The notes beneath the pieces were generated by a model. It was not told where the DNA came from and searched no databases. It saw nothing but the letters and a program-made list of their open reading frames with translations. 64,000 nt of DNA from Bryobacteraceae bacterium. Lineage in GTDB: Bacteria > Acidobacteriota > Terriglobia > Bryobacterales > Bryobacteraceae. Positions within the stretch are counted from its first letter, which is position 1. Each line of letters starts with the position of its first letter. The translations under genes and the position numbers were made by a program. The stretch is from NCBI GenBank assembly GCA_025928545.1, contig JAICJH010000020.1:32910-96909 (forward strand), read 5' to 3'. Below, piece by piece: positions 25,797 through 34,103 of this stretch.

Positions 25797-27602
25797 TTGG
25801 TGAGCTGCCCCGCGAGCGAACCGATCACGATGGGTAACGTGCCGGTTCCGCCGCTGTCCTCCGGCTCGTCCCAGGCTGGGCGGCGGAGATTCCGGGTGTC
25901 CCTGGCGACCGCGAACGACAGAAACCCCATCTATCGGCTCCGGCACGATGTTTATGCCGAAGAACTCGGGCAGCACGCGACAAATCACGACGGCCTGCTG
26001 AAGGACTCCCTCGATGAATTCAACGAGTACGTCGTCCTGTTCGACGGAGCGACGCTCATCGGCTGTCTCAGCCTGACCCCTCCGGGCCACGGACATTTTT
26101 CGGTGGACCGATATGTTGCGCGTGAGAAGTGGCCATTTGCAGAAAGCGCGACTCTCTATGAAATTCGGCTTTTGACGGTGCGGCACTCCGCCAGGAAGAG
26201 CCTCGCTACCGCAATCCTGTTGTATGCCGGCTTTCGGACTCTGGAGACGCGCGGGGCCGAGCGCATCATCGGTATGGGGCGGAGGGAGCTTATGGACTTT
26301 TACCGCTCCCTTGGTTTCCGGCAGCTCAGTGAAGCGATTCCATCAGGCGCCCAGCACTTTCACTTCATGTCTGCCACGATTGCAGATCTGCGGAAGGGAA
26401 CGGAACGCCACCGCGCGCTTGTCAATCGACTGACCCGTCACGTGGACTGGCAGCTTCCGCAGCCGATGACGTCCGAGGTTTGCTATCACGGCGGCGCCTT
26501 CTTCGAAGCCATCGGAGACACATTTGAGAACCTGGACCGCCACCGCGAAGTCATCAATGCCGACGTTATGGATGCCTGGTTTCCACCAGCCCCGGCGGTC
26601 ATTGAAACCCTGCAATCGGAACTGCCATGGATTATCCGAACGTCGCCGCCGACACAGATGCGGGGCTATTTGCTGGAAATCGCGAAACACCGCGGCCTTC
26701 ACCCCGATGCGCTGGTTCCAGGGGCGGGATCGTCGGCTCTGATCTTTCTCGCCCTCCGACACTGGCTGACTTCTCGTTCTAAAGTGCTCTTGCTGCATCC
26801 GAGTTACGGTGAATACTCCTTTCTGCTCGACCAGATCGGATGCCGCGTCGACCACATTGAACTGAGCGGCGATGGCAGCTACCAGTGGGATCCGCGGCAG
26901 CTGACGGAACGATACCGCGAAAACTATGACATGATCGTGCTCGTCAATCCCAACAATCCGACCGGCGCGCACATTGCCCGAGCGAGACTGGAACCCATCC
27001 TGCGAAGTGCTCCACTCGGCACGCGCATCTGGATCGATGAGGCCTATGTGGACTACGTGGGCGAGGGTGAATCGCTTGAGCAGTTCGCTGCCAGCCGGAC
27101 GAACGTGGTGGTCTGCAAATCGCTGTCGAAAGTTTATGCCCTCAGCGGCCTGCGCGCGGCATATCTGTGTACCAACCCCCTCGATGCGGGTGAACTGAGG
27201 CAGCTTACGCCGCCCTGGGCCGTAAGCCTTCCCGCGCAGATTGCCGGCGTCCGGGCCTTGCAGAGTGCCGTGTATTATGGCGGCTGCTATCGCGAGACTC
27301 ATCGATTGCGCGAAGAGTTCGCCGCGGAATTGAGAAGAAACCTGGATGTTCCGATCTTCAGCGGCGCTATCAACTCAGTTCTTCTCGATCTGCCCGCGGG
27401 AATATCCGCTGAAGAGGTTGCCGTTAACTGCCGGGAGAACGGACTCTACGTCCGCACCTTTGCCTCACAGGGGCCGGCGGCGTCCCGGTGGGTTCGAGTA
27501 GCCGTCAAGGATGCCGCGACAAACCAACGTATGGTTGGAATTCTGCGCGAAGCGGTCCGAAGCGCATCGCGTGCAGTGGGAAGCAAGGCGGTATCCGCCT
27601 GA
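25797..27602 (+). CDS. Fusion: GNAT-type acyltransferase plus HisC-like PLP aminotransferase
   Basis: 601 residues. Residues 30-200 resemble a GNAT/N-acyl amino acid synthase fold: YRLRHDVYAEELGQ, FDGATLIGCLSLTPP, LYEIRLLTVRHSARKSLATAILLYAGFRTLE, IIGMGRRELMDFYRSLGFRQL. Residues about 235-590 are a fold-type I aminotransferase of the histidinol-phosphate type: LVPGAGSSALIFLALRH, LVNPNNPTGAH, IWIDEAYVDYVG and the PLP lysine K445 in KSLSKVYALSGLRAAYL, then SRWVRVAVKD near the end. The TTG at 25797, GTG at 25800 and ATG at 25830 are all possible starts. No histidine genes are nearby, so it probably serves a specialised pathway, perhaps making an acylated amine or amino alcohol; that is inference. 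It is followed directly by a sortase gene remnant. Confidence 0.85.
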   Translation: MVSCPASEPITMGNVPVPPLSSGSSQAGRRRFRVSLATANDRNPIYRLRHDVYAEELGQHATNHDGLLKDSLDEFNEYVVLFDGATLIGCLSLTPPGHGHFSVDRYVAREKWPFAESATLYEIRLLTVRHSARKSLATAILLYAGFRTLETRGAERIIGMGRRELMDFYRSLGFRQLSEAIPSGAQHFHFMSATIADLRKGTERHRALVNRLTRHVDWQLPQPMTSEVCYHGGAFFEAIGDTFENLDRHREVINADVMDAWFPPAPAVIETLQSELPWIIRTSPPTQMRGYLLEIAKHRGLHPDALVPGAGSSALIFLALRHWLTSRSKVLLLHPSYGEYSFLLDQIGCRVDHIELSGDGSYQWDPRQLTERYRENYDMIVLVNPNNPTGAHIARARLEPILRSAPLGTRIWIDEAYVDYVGEGESLEQFAASRTNVVVCKSLSKVYALSGLRAAYLCTNPLDAGELRQLTPPWAVSLPAQIAGVRALQSAVYYGGCYRETHRLREEFAAELRRNLDVPIFSGAINSVLLDLPAGISAEEVAVNCRENGLYVRTFASQGPAASRWVRVAVKDAATNQRMVGILREAVRSASRAVGSKAVSA

Positions 27603-27612
27603 GAGTCTACGG

Positions 27613-27756
27613 TTGCAACCCGGCAACAGGAGCCCCGACAATCCGTTCAGCCCTGACAACAAACCGACTCGGCGCCGCCCCAATAAAATAGAACGGATAA
27701 CAAGTCCACCAGAGTCAGCACCTCCCTGTCATCCGACGCAAGCACCGCAACATCCT
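27613..27756 (-). pseudogene. Decayed copy of the sortase 3' end
   Basis: This stretch matches 31183-31325, inside the sortase gene, in the same orientation 3.57 kb away. By hand alignment about 130 of 136 columns agree between 27621-27756 and the sortase. One inserted base near 27706 breaks the frame just before the catalytic Cys codon, and the copy lacks everything upstream of residue 155 or so of the sortase. It starts about 10 bases after the stop of the GNAT-aminotransferase gene. It is a remnant, not a functional gene, and marks a past duplication or integration event. Confidence 0.85.
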
Positions 27757-27777
27757 AGGTCAGTCCCGGTGATCTGC

Positions 27778-28389
27778 CTAATCCGTGTCGGTGACTACGA
27801 ATAACCAAAGTCTGCGAAGCCGCCGGTCAAACACAACCTCCGTCAGGTCCCACGCAACGCCGTGAAACCAAGGCGTCCAGGCTTCGACGCTCTCGAACAG
27901 GGCGACCTCGCCGTAACGCATGCCGAACATCGCGTCGCAGACATCCAAAGCCAGGGACTTGGAATTCTTCCCGTCCGATTCAGCTGTCCAGTAGGCTCCG
28001 CCGGCATACAGGCAATGTGCGAACCTGCCGTCGAGGAGAAATGGATCTGCGAGCGAGAGGCCGGTGCTGGCTTTGATTTCAGGAATCCGGACTTCGCCGA
28101 GCCCCGTTCGGATAACCGGATGAGTGACAAGAGTGTCGATCAGTTCCTCGTCCGAAAGACGGTTGCGTGACGCGAACCAATCGAAAACAGTGTCGGTCGG
28201 AACGTCAAATGCCGCAATGTGTGCGCCGCCGTTGCGGTGCGACTCGCGAACGCAGCTCAGGAAGTCACCGAACGGCTTCTCCGGCAGCGCCACAGGAGCC
28301 AGGTCAATACGCTGAGTCATAGCGCGTACCTCGGCGAACGTCGGCCGCGGCTGCGCCCAATCGGGTTTCAGGATCACTGGTTCTCCCAC
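27778..28389 (-). CDS. Hypothetical protein
   Basis: 203 residues, no signal peptide or membrane helix. A second start at Met24 (28320) is possible. The sequence has a normal, protein-like composition (ETL-free acidic/aromatic mix; WTPWFHGVAWDLTEVVFDRR near the C-terminus) and I recognise no domain. It reads toward the sortase remnant and lies in the module bounded by the remnant and the intact sortase. It resembles small immunity-like or cytoplasmic accessory proteins only in size. Confidence 0.6.
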   Translation of the reverse strand: MGEPVILKPDWAQPRPTFAEVRAMTQRIDLAPVALPEKPFGDFLSCVRESHRNGGAHIAAFDVPTDTVFDWFASRNRLSDEELIDTLVTHPVIRTGLGEVRIPEIKASTGLSLADPFLLDGRFAHCLYAGGAYWTAESDGKNSKSLALDVCDAMFGMRYGEVALFESVEAWTPWFHGVAWDLTEVVFDRRLRRLWLFVVTDTD

Positions 28390-28518
28390 ATAACGATCTT
28401 ACGCGGGACATCTTCAACACCTTGGATACGGTAGCTTATGCGGTCTTGGCAACCATCGGCTCGCCAACTTGACGGTTTGTCGGCAACTCGTGGATTGGCC
28501 GCTTCATGGAGTTTGCCC

Positions 28519-29586
28519 CTACCGAAAGTAATTTGGTGGAGGAGGCGGCGTGTGGGCAAAGCCGATATCAAAACACTTTCGCCCGGCTGGATGCGCCCAG
28601 ATGAGCGCTGCAGCGCCCGAATTAGCCGGGCTTGCCGCCATGAACTCTGCGCATACCTGATAGCGCTCGCCATCCAGTCTTCGATATTCGTAATAACTAC
28701 CAGTGAAAGGGTCGATTGCCGTTATTGCGAGGTCTGCCAGACTGGCAGGAGGTCCCTGCAAACTACCGTTGTATTTCCTGTTCTCGATTTGTACGGTCAA
28801 GTCGTAGAGATCCCGCACTCGCCGGTTATCTTCGTTCAATACACGTACGCTCGAAGGCGATCCGGTGGACCAAAACCCAAAACCAAGTGTCAATACGATG
28901 ACCAACCCGGCGCATCCGGCAAATATACGATGCCATGTGATGGGTGGAAGCGTGCGCGACTTCCCCAATCCCCTGCTGTAGTAGAGAAATACAGCTCCAG
29001 CCAGAACCACTACAACCCAGCACCGCAATGCGAAGCGAGTTGTAAGCTCGCCCTGCAATACAGAGGTGACGAAGATGATCAAATCACACATGAATACCAG
29101 CGTTGTAAGCAACAAACCGATATTGCTTACCCAGCGGCGTACGGCGGACTCGGCCTTATCCGGATTTTCCAATTGGTCTCGCAGAATCGACCGTGTAGCC
29201 CAGATGAATGCTGGAAACCCGACAATGATAGAAGCCAGTTGGCGACTGATGCTTCCAAGCGCGAAGCCGTTGAAACGGTCGACGGTGGGGTCCGGAATCC
29301 AGGCATCAATCAGATCAAACCAAATTGAACCGATAGAGAAGATCCACGTCGCCAGCGTCGCAAAGGCGACCAGATGAAAGAACGCTTCGCGTGCCGCTTC
29401 CAACCGACCTGGCGGTTCGGGCAGCACGATATCTGTTTGCTCGGCATACTGCTGGGCAAACACTGCGTAGATATCCTTCGTTGGCCAGCCTTTGTCCCTC
29501 AGCATCGCGACGAGAAATTCGTCCGTCGCCCCTTTCGCTTTTGTTGCTTTGACAAAGGCCAGTAATTCCGTGGAGTTGTTGCTCAT
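28519..29586 (-). CDS. DUF5671-like membrane protein
   Basis: 355 residues. The N-terminal 45 residues are a short helical domain (LAFVKATKAKGATDEFLVAMLRD) that looks like a UBA-like or small helical module. A DUF5671-like region follows: FHLVAFATLATWIFSIGSIW and about five more membrane helices to residue 245. The soluble C-terminus (about 255-355) contains RVRDLYDLTVQIENRKYNG, SLADLAI and TGSYYEYRRLDGERYQVCAEF, a pattern like the soluble part of type II secretion pseudopilin-like proteins. The function is unknown. It is the central gene of the 27.6-31.2 kb module. Confidence 0.7.
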   Translation of the reverse strand: MSNNSTELLAFVKATKAKGATDEFLVAMLRDKGWPTKDIYAVFAQQYAEQTDIVLPEPPGRLEAAREAFFHLVAFATLATWIFSIGSIWFDLIDAWIPDPTVDRFNGFALGSISRQLASIIVGFPAFIWATRSILRDQLENPDKAESAVRRWVSNIGLLLTTLVFMCDLIIFVTSVLQGELTTRFALRCWVVVVLAGAVFLYYSRGLGKSRTLPPITWHRIFAGCAGLVIVLTLGFGFWSTGSPSSVRVLNEDNRRVRDLYDLTVQIENRKYNGSLQGPPASLADLAITAIDPFTGSYYEYRRLDGERYQVCAEFMAASPANSGAAALIWAHPAGRKCFDIGFAHTPPPPPNYFR

Positions 29587-29862
29587 AGCGAGCTCCAGCC
29601 TATGTGATTACCGAAGGTAATTGCCCACAATTGGATACAGAAAGCGGTCATCTTGGTCCCACTGGGCATCAGCTCATTCTAGGCCACTTCATCGCGCAGT
29701 CGCCAGACATATCTGTTGCATCGCGGGCTTCAGGTCTGGTCGATTCAACGTCTACTCGTACGAAGGAGCGTTTTTTCGTCAGATAACCCTTCTGCCGCAT
29801 GGCACCGCAAAAGTTACCCGCCTCCCCGGGGTTCTCACGCATCAGTACCATGGTTCATCACT

Positions 29863-31155
29863 ATGCGAATACCGGCGTTGAAAAAAGAACGGACGTTGCT
29901 CTCCCTGATAGCCGTCGCCGTGATACTGACCGTGATCTCGATCACTGCCTTTGAGGCTTTGATGGGATTGACACTCTTGTGGCTTTTGGTTTCGCGAACG
30001 CGGTTTCGCGTGCCCCCCGTGTGGATTCCGTTAGCTCTGTTCATCGTGGGAACCATCGTGTCTTTGGCGGCATCAGGACATTTCAGCCAGGGCATTCCGC
30101 AATTGCGAAAGTTTTACGTCTATCTGATGCTCGTGCTCGTCACTACAGTGCTGCAAAGCGTGCATCATGTTCGCCGGATTTTCCGGACATGGGTCCTTGC
30201 GGCCGCAGTGGCAGCTACCTGGGGTCTCATTCAGTTCGCCCACAAGGTTGCCGAAGCTCGCCAGGCGCATCAGCCGTTTTATGACTACTACATTGCCAAT
30301 CGGATCACCGGATTCACTAACCATTGGATGACATTCAGCGGTGAAATGATGATCGCGCTGCTCGTGACCGCAGCCATGATTCTCTTTGGCGTGGAACCAC
30401 GGTGGAGAATATTCGTGTCTGGAGCCGGGCTCCTGATAACGGCAGCCTTAGTGGGCGGGTGGACGCGCAGCATGTGGGGTGGGGCTTTTTGCGGAGTCGT
30501 GTACCTGGTCTGGTTTCGAAAGCCATGGGCGCTCCTTGCAATACCACCTGCAATTGCGATCGTGCTGTTTGCAAATCCGTTTGCCCTGCGTGAGCGAGTC
30601 TTGTCATCCTACTCGCCACACGGAGCCAAAGATTCGAACTGGCACCGCACGGAATTGCGCCAGATCGGCTGGAAGATGATAAAGGCTCATCCGTGGCTAG
30701 GTGTAGGCCCTGAACAGGTAGCGCATCAGTTTCAGAATTATCTTCCACCGAACGAATCGAGCCCACTTCCGGGGGAGTACTACGGCCATCTGGAGAACGA
30801 TTACATTCAGTACGCAGCCGAGCGCGGCATACCCACAATGTTGGCGCTGATGTGGATGATCGGATGGGCGCTACGCGACTTTGTACTCGCGCTTCACCGG
30901 CTTCCCGCCGGCCGGGAGGAGCGCTGGGTACTTCACGCGGCTGTGGCGGCGATCATTGCTGTATTGGTGAGTGGGTGGGATTCGTGGAACCTGAATAACA
31001 GCGCGGTACTCGGCATGTTCCTGGCCGTTCTTGGCAGCGGCTACGTTGCCTTATGGCAGTCGGAGTCTCTTCTTTCTGCGCTCGGCCCCTCACAAACAAC
31101 CAGGGCATTGGAGGCGTGCCAGCCCCGCAGGCGAAAAATCCACGGTCTTATCTAG
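29863..31155 (+). CDS. O-antigen ligase/polymerase family membrane protein
   Basis: 430 residues from ATG at 29863; the frame is open 49 codons upstream but the membrane protein begins here (LLSLIAVAVILTVISITAFEA). About ten membrane helices, with a large periplasmic loop at about 265-330 (FALRERVLSSYSPHGAKDSNWHRTELRQIGWKMIKAHPWLGVGPEQVA), which carries the Wzy_C family WxxGxGxxxf-like segment PWLGVGPEQ. Proteins of this family join or polymerise O-antigen or other envelope glycans at the periplasmic face. No other glycan genes are adjacent. It runs convergent with the sortase gene, 6 bases between stops. Confidence 0.85.
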   Translation: MRIPALKKERTLLSLIAVAVILTVISITAFEALMGLTLLWLLVSRTRFRVPPVWIPLALFIVGTIVSLAASGHFSQGIPQLRKFYVYLMLVLVTTVLQSVHHVRRIFRTWVLAAAVAATWGLIQFAHKVAEARQAHQPFYDYYIANRITGFTNHWMTFSGEMMIALLVTAAMILFGVEPRWRIFVSGAGLLITAALVGGWTRSMWGGAFCGVVYLVWFRKPWALLAIPPAIAIVLFANPFALRERVLSSYSPHGAKDSNWHRTELRQIGWKMIKAHPWLGVGPEQVAHQFQNYLPPNESSPLPGEYYGHLENDYIQYAAERGIPTMLALMWMIGWALRDFVLALHRLPAGREERWVLHAAVAAIIAVLVSGWDSWNLNNSAVLGMFLAVLGSGYVALWQSESLLSALGPSQTTRALEACQPRRRKIHGLI

Positions 31156-31161
31156 ACCCCG

Positions 31162-31785
31162 TCACTCCCCCGCAGCACCACCTTCCAACTCGGCAACAGG
31201 CCCCCCGACAATCCGTTCAGCCCTGACAACAAACCGACTCGGCGCCGCCCCAATAAAATAGAACGGATAACAAGTCACCAAAGTCAGCACCTCCCGGTCA
31301 TCCGACGCAAGCACCGCCACATCCTCGGGCTGCACCACCCGGGTGGAAACGACGCGATAGCGGTATTCTCCCTGCGCAGTCGTAACGCGAACCACGTCGT
31401 CAATCCTTATATTCCGCAAAGGACGAAAAAACGTATCGCGATGCGCGGCGATCCCCGTGTTCCCGACCTCGCCGGGAAACACCGTACCTTCAATGTGCCC
31501 GGCAGCATGCCGCAGAGACTCTTCTTCCGTCCCCTCGGTAAAAGCTACCGACAGGCCCAACCGGTCCACATTCACACTGCCGATCAAATCTCCGGGCCGC
31601 ACCGCGGCCGGTCGCGGCCTTGTCGACGCCAGCTTTAATTCAACCTGAGCCCGCTTTTGAAATGTCCAGGAATCCGCCAACACAACGACGCAGTAACTAA
31701 GCAGCAGAAAGCCCGCCGCGAACAACGCGCGCTGCGTCCAGAGAAGAAGCCGTGCCCCCGGATCTCCTGCCTGGATAGCTCTCAT
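31162..31785 (-). CDS. Sortase (class D/E-like transpeptidase)
   Basis: 207 residues. One N-terminal membrane helix (about 21-38) anchors the enzyme, followed by the sortase barrel. The active-site triad is visible: H115 in GIAAHRDTFF, C172 in TLVTCYPFYF and R184 in APSRFVVRAE. TLxTC and the N-terminal anchor fit classes D/E. Sortases cleave an LPxTG-like motif and join the protein to an amine acceptor. In a diderm bacterium the acceptor is uncertain. ATG overlaps the VWA stop by four bases, so translation is coupled. The predicted substrate is two genes upstream in the same operon. A decayed second copy of its 3' end lies at 27613-27756. Confidence 0.9.
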   Translation of the reverse strand: MRAIQAGDPGARLLLWTQRALFAAGFLLLSYCVVVLADSWTFQKRAQVELKLASTRPRPAAVRPGDLIGSVNVDRLGLSVAFTEGTEEESLRHAAGHIEGTVFPGEVGNTGIAAHRDTFFRPLRNIRIDDVVRVTTAQGEYRYRVVSTRVVQPEDVAVLASDDREVLTLVTCYPFYFIGAAPSRFVVRAERIVGGPVAELEGGAAGE

Positions 31786-32777
31786 TTGCCAGCCTCGTTC
31801 TTCGCTTCCGGCGACCCGGCAACATAACCACCGCGCGTCCGCACAACCAAATCCTTACCCGGCGACTTCGCCACCACTCGGATCGTGCGGTGTCCCCCGG
31901 CCTTCACGCTACTGGAGACATATCCCAGCGTGTATTGATGCCGGATATCTCTGGCGATCTCCTGGCAAATCGTAACCGCGGCATTGAACTGAGCGGGGAA
32001 GTAAGCTTCGCCGCCGGTTTCTTTCGCCAGCTTGTGCAGCACACCCTGGTTTTGATCCGGATCTTCCCGCGCGAAGATGCCGATCGTGTAGACGATCGCA
32101 TTCAATTCATCCGCGCGTTTGAGAACGTGCGGCAGCGTCAGCGTACTTGCGTTGTCCCCGCCGTCGCTGATCGCAATCAGAACTTTCTTTTGCTGGCTGG
32201 CTTCCCGCAGGCGGTTCAGCGCCTCGCCCATCGCATCGTAGAGCGCGGTCTGGCCGGTGAGAGGGGCCTTGAGAATGGCCGCGCGCATTTGTTCCGGACT
32301 GTTTGTGAACGGGACTTCCGCCGGCAACCCTTCCATCACTCGTTCATTGAAATTAACCACGAACATCTGATCCTGCGGGTTGCTCAGTTGCACGAACGCT
32401 TCAGCCGCCGCCACCACGTCGGCGATTTTCTGCTGCATGCTGCCGCTGTGATCGATCACGAGCCCCACCGTCACCGGTATGTCCTCGTGGCGGAATAAAC
32501 GAATCGTCTGTTTCACTCCGTCTTCATAGATTTCGAAATCGCGCTCGGACAAGTCCGAAGCGAAGCCACCGCGCTTATCGCGCACCGTCACCGGCAGCAC
32601 TACCAGATTAAGGTCGATTGAAATCTGAAACGGAGAGTCCTGACTGGTGCTTGCGCTCTGATCCTGAGGCAAGGCCGGGAGGGCCAGCCAAAACATCGCG
32701 AGCGGTACCGCAACTGAGTAACGGAGCACCGTGAATCCCTCATCTGCAATCGTGAGGTGCAGCCGAAGTGGCCGCAC
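31782..32777 (-). CDS. VWFA-related acidobacterial protein (TIGR03436 type)
   Basis: 331 residues. An N-terminal hydrophobic segment (about 20-35) indicates export. A short beta domain (VVLPVTVRDKRGGFASDLSERDFEIYEDGVKQTI, about 59-94) is the usual leader of TIGR03436 proteins. The von Willebrand A domain carries the MIDAS motif D109-H-S111-G-S113 and LTGQTALYDAM further on. In other bacteria VWA proteins are common partners or targets of sortases. This protein itself lacks a C-terminal sorting signal (it ends in SPEAKNEAGK). It lies between the predicted sortase substrate (20 bases) and the sortase (4-base overlap). Confidence 0.9.
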   Translation of the reverse strand: MRPLRLHLTIADEGFTVLRYSVAVPLAMFWLALPALPQDQSASTSQDSPFQISIDLNLVVLPVTVRDKRGGFASDLSERDFEIYEDGVKQTIRLFRHEDIPVTVGLVIDHSGSMQQKIADVVAAAEAFVQLSNPQDQMFVVNFNERVMEGLPAEVPFTNSPEQMRAAILKAPLTGQTALYDAMGEALNRLREASQQKKVLIAISDGGDNASTLTLPHVLKRADELNAIVYTIGIFAREDPDQNQGVLHKLAKETGGEAYFPAQFNAAVTICQEIARDIRHQYTLGYVSSSVKAGGHRTIRVVAKSPGKDLVVRTRGGYVAGSPEAKNEAGK

Positions 32778-32797
32778 CTCACGAATGTCTTCGCCGT

Positions 32798-33673
32798 TTA
32801 CTGATAACGCTGCCGCATGGAACGGACGCCAAAAGCGCCGCCCAATGCCAGCAGCCCACCGAGCATATACAGTCCGAGCGGACTGGCGGTCTGAGGCATC
32901 TCTGAGCGCGTAGATGCCGTATTGTCCACAGTCGCGGGCATCGGAGTCGGTGCCGGCGGCGGAGTGTTCTGCGCCATCTGCACGTTAGCCGATGCTGCGG
33001 CATGATCGTCGTTTCGAGCCGGCGGCTCTGCGTTGTTGGCTACCGACGTCGATTGACTTGACGAAGCCGTATTCTGATCGGACGGCGCAGTAACCGCCTC
33101 GGCCAGTTCCACTTCGTCTCCGGTCTGGTTATAAGCGCCAATCTGCGCCGCATTCAGGTCCGCGGGCGTCGCCTGAATCGGTTCGGTAACTTCTGCCGAC
33201 GTATCGTCGCTCGAATAAAGCACCGGCGTTTTGTTAGCTGCGGCTAGTTCTTTCGCGCGGCTCTTCTTGTAAACGAATTCCTCACCCCAGCTGGCGCCCG
33301 GATAGAACCATGCCCGGATAGCGGGAGGCTCCCCGGCCGGCCGTTCGCTGAAAGTAATTACCGTGTCGCTCGTAGGCTTCAGACGCATATTCGGAACAGC
33401 CAGAATAGTGGCGTAGGTTTTCGACTCATCGGCATTCTGGATCTGAACGATGTGCCTGTTCACCTGGGAATTCACCAGCTTGAATACGTATGTACCCGCC
33501 GGCAGAGTCCCGTAACCCTTCATGTGGACGCCAGGGATTTCAACCGGAGCGCTGAAGGTGACGTTCGTTTTCTTGTTGTAATCCCCCGTTTGTTGACCTT
33601 GCATTCCCGGAGAGAGGATCATCGCTGTTGCTGTAAGACAGATAAATGCGGATGCTGCTTTAAGCTGTTTCAT
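32798..33673 (-). CDS. Exported protein with LPxTA-like C-terminal sorting signal
   Basis: 291 residues from ATG at 33673; the frame is open 29 codons upstream but the signal peptide MKQLKAASAFICLTATAMIL starts here. The N-terminal domain (about 30-150) is beta-rich: VTFSAPVEIPGVHMKGYGTL, AGTYVFKLVNSQVNRHIVQI, and is shared by other acidobacterial exported proteins. A Pro/Ala/Ser-rich linker follows. The C-terminus has the three-part sorting signal: MPQTASP, a hydrophobic run LGLYMLGGLLALGGAFGV and a basic tail RSMRQRYQ. MPQTA fits the LPxTA variant used by class D sortases, and a sortase is encoded two genes downstream. The pairing is inference from motif and operon. Confidence 0.82.
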   Translation of the reverse strand: MKQLKAASAFICLTATAMILSPGMQGQQTGDYNKKTNVTFSAPVEIPGVHMKGYGTLPAGTYVFKLVNSQVNRHIVQIQNADESKTYATILAVPNMRLKPTSDTVITFSERPAGEPPAIRAWFYPGASWGEEFVYKKSRAKELAAANKTPVLYSSDDTSAEVTEPIQATPADLNAAQIGAYNQTGDEVELAEAVTAPSDQNTASSSQSTSVANNAEPPARNDDHAAASANVQMAQNTPPPAPTPMPATVDNTASTRSEMPQTASPLGLYMLGGLLALGGAFGVRSMRQRYQ

Positions 33674-33738
33674 ATTGATTTTCGCCTCAAGAGCAATTGC
33701 TCTCCTTTCGCAATGAAACAGTGCAATTCCAGTGCCGG

Positions 33739-33782
33739 ATCGGCGTGCATCGGCGTTCATCGGCGGCTATATGGGTTTTTCC
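33739..33782 (+). repeat. Dispersed intergenic repeat, copy 1
   Basis: Three 10-bp units in a row, CGGCGTGCAT, CGGCGTTCAT and CGGCGGCTAT, followed by ATGGGTTTTT. It lies between the genes at 32798-33673 and 33792-34082. The same element occurs at 36265, 50240 and 59539. Confidence 0.85.
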
Positions 33783-33791
33783 GCATCCCCG

Positions 33792-34082
33792 CTAAGGCTT
33801 GTCCGGACGCTCCAGATACTCCGTCGGCACATCGTCCTCAGGCACTTCTTTGGTCCGAACCTCCGATGCGTCAGCATCGGGAGCATTCTCAACACCCATA
33901 ATTACTTCCGCTTCAAACGCATTACCTTCTTCGAGCAGTTCCTGGACGCTTTCCGAATCGGCGCCCGCAATGTCGGACAAGCCCTGCGTGTCTCCCGATT
34001 GCCCCGCTGAAGCCGGTCCCGGCCTGCGCTCTTCCCGCAAAACAGGGTGGGTCCGGGTTATTTCGCTCTGTTCTTTTCTCAT
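33792..34082 (-). CDS. Small acidic conserved hypothetical protein
   Basis: 96 residues from ATG at 34082; a longer frame to 34154 would overlap the divergent phospholipase gene. Acidic and low in hydrophobic residues (SDIAGADSESVQELLEEG, then NAPDADASEVRTKEVPEDD). I have an impression of similar small acidic proteins in other Acidobacteria, but no domain is known to me. It has no signal peptide. The 21 bases between its start and that of the next gene must hold both initiation regions. Confidence 0.6.
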   Translation of the reverse strand: MRKEQSEITRTHPVLREERRPGPASAGQSGDTQGLSDIAGADSESVQELLEEGNAFEAEVIMGVENAPDADASEVRTKEVPEDDVPTEYLERPDKP

Positions 34083-34103
34083 AAGGGCCTGTAGTGCATT
34101 TTC

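Noticed and set aside
27613..31325. Insertion sequence bounded by the duplicated sortase end
   Set aside because: No transposase, no terminal inverted repeats and no short target duplication are visible; the 136-bp direct repeat fits integration or partial duplication better.
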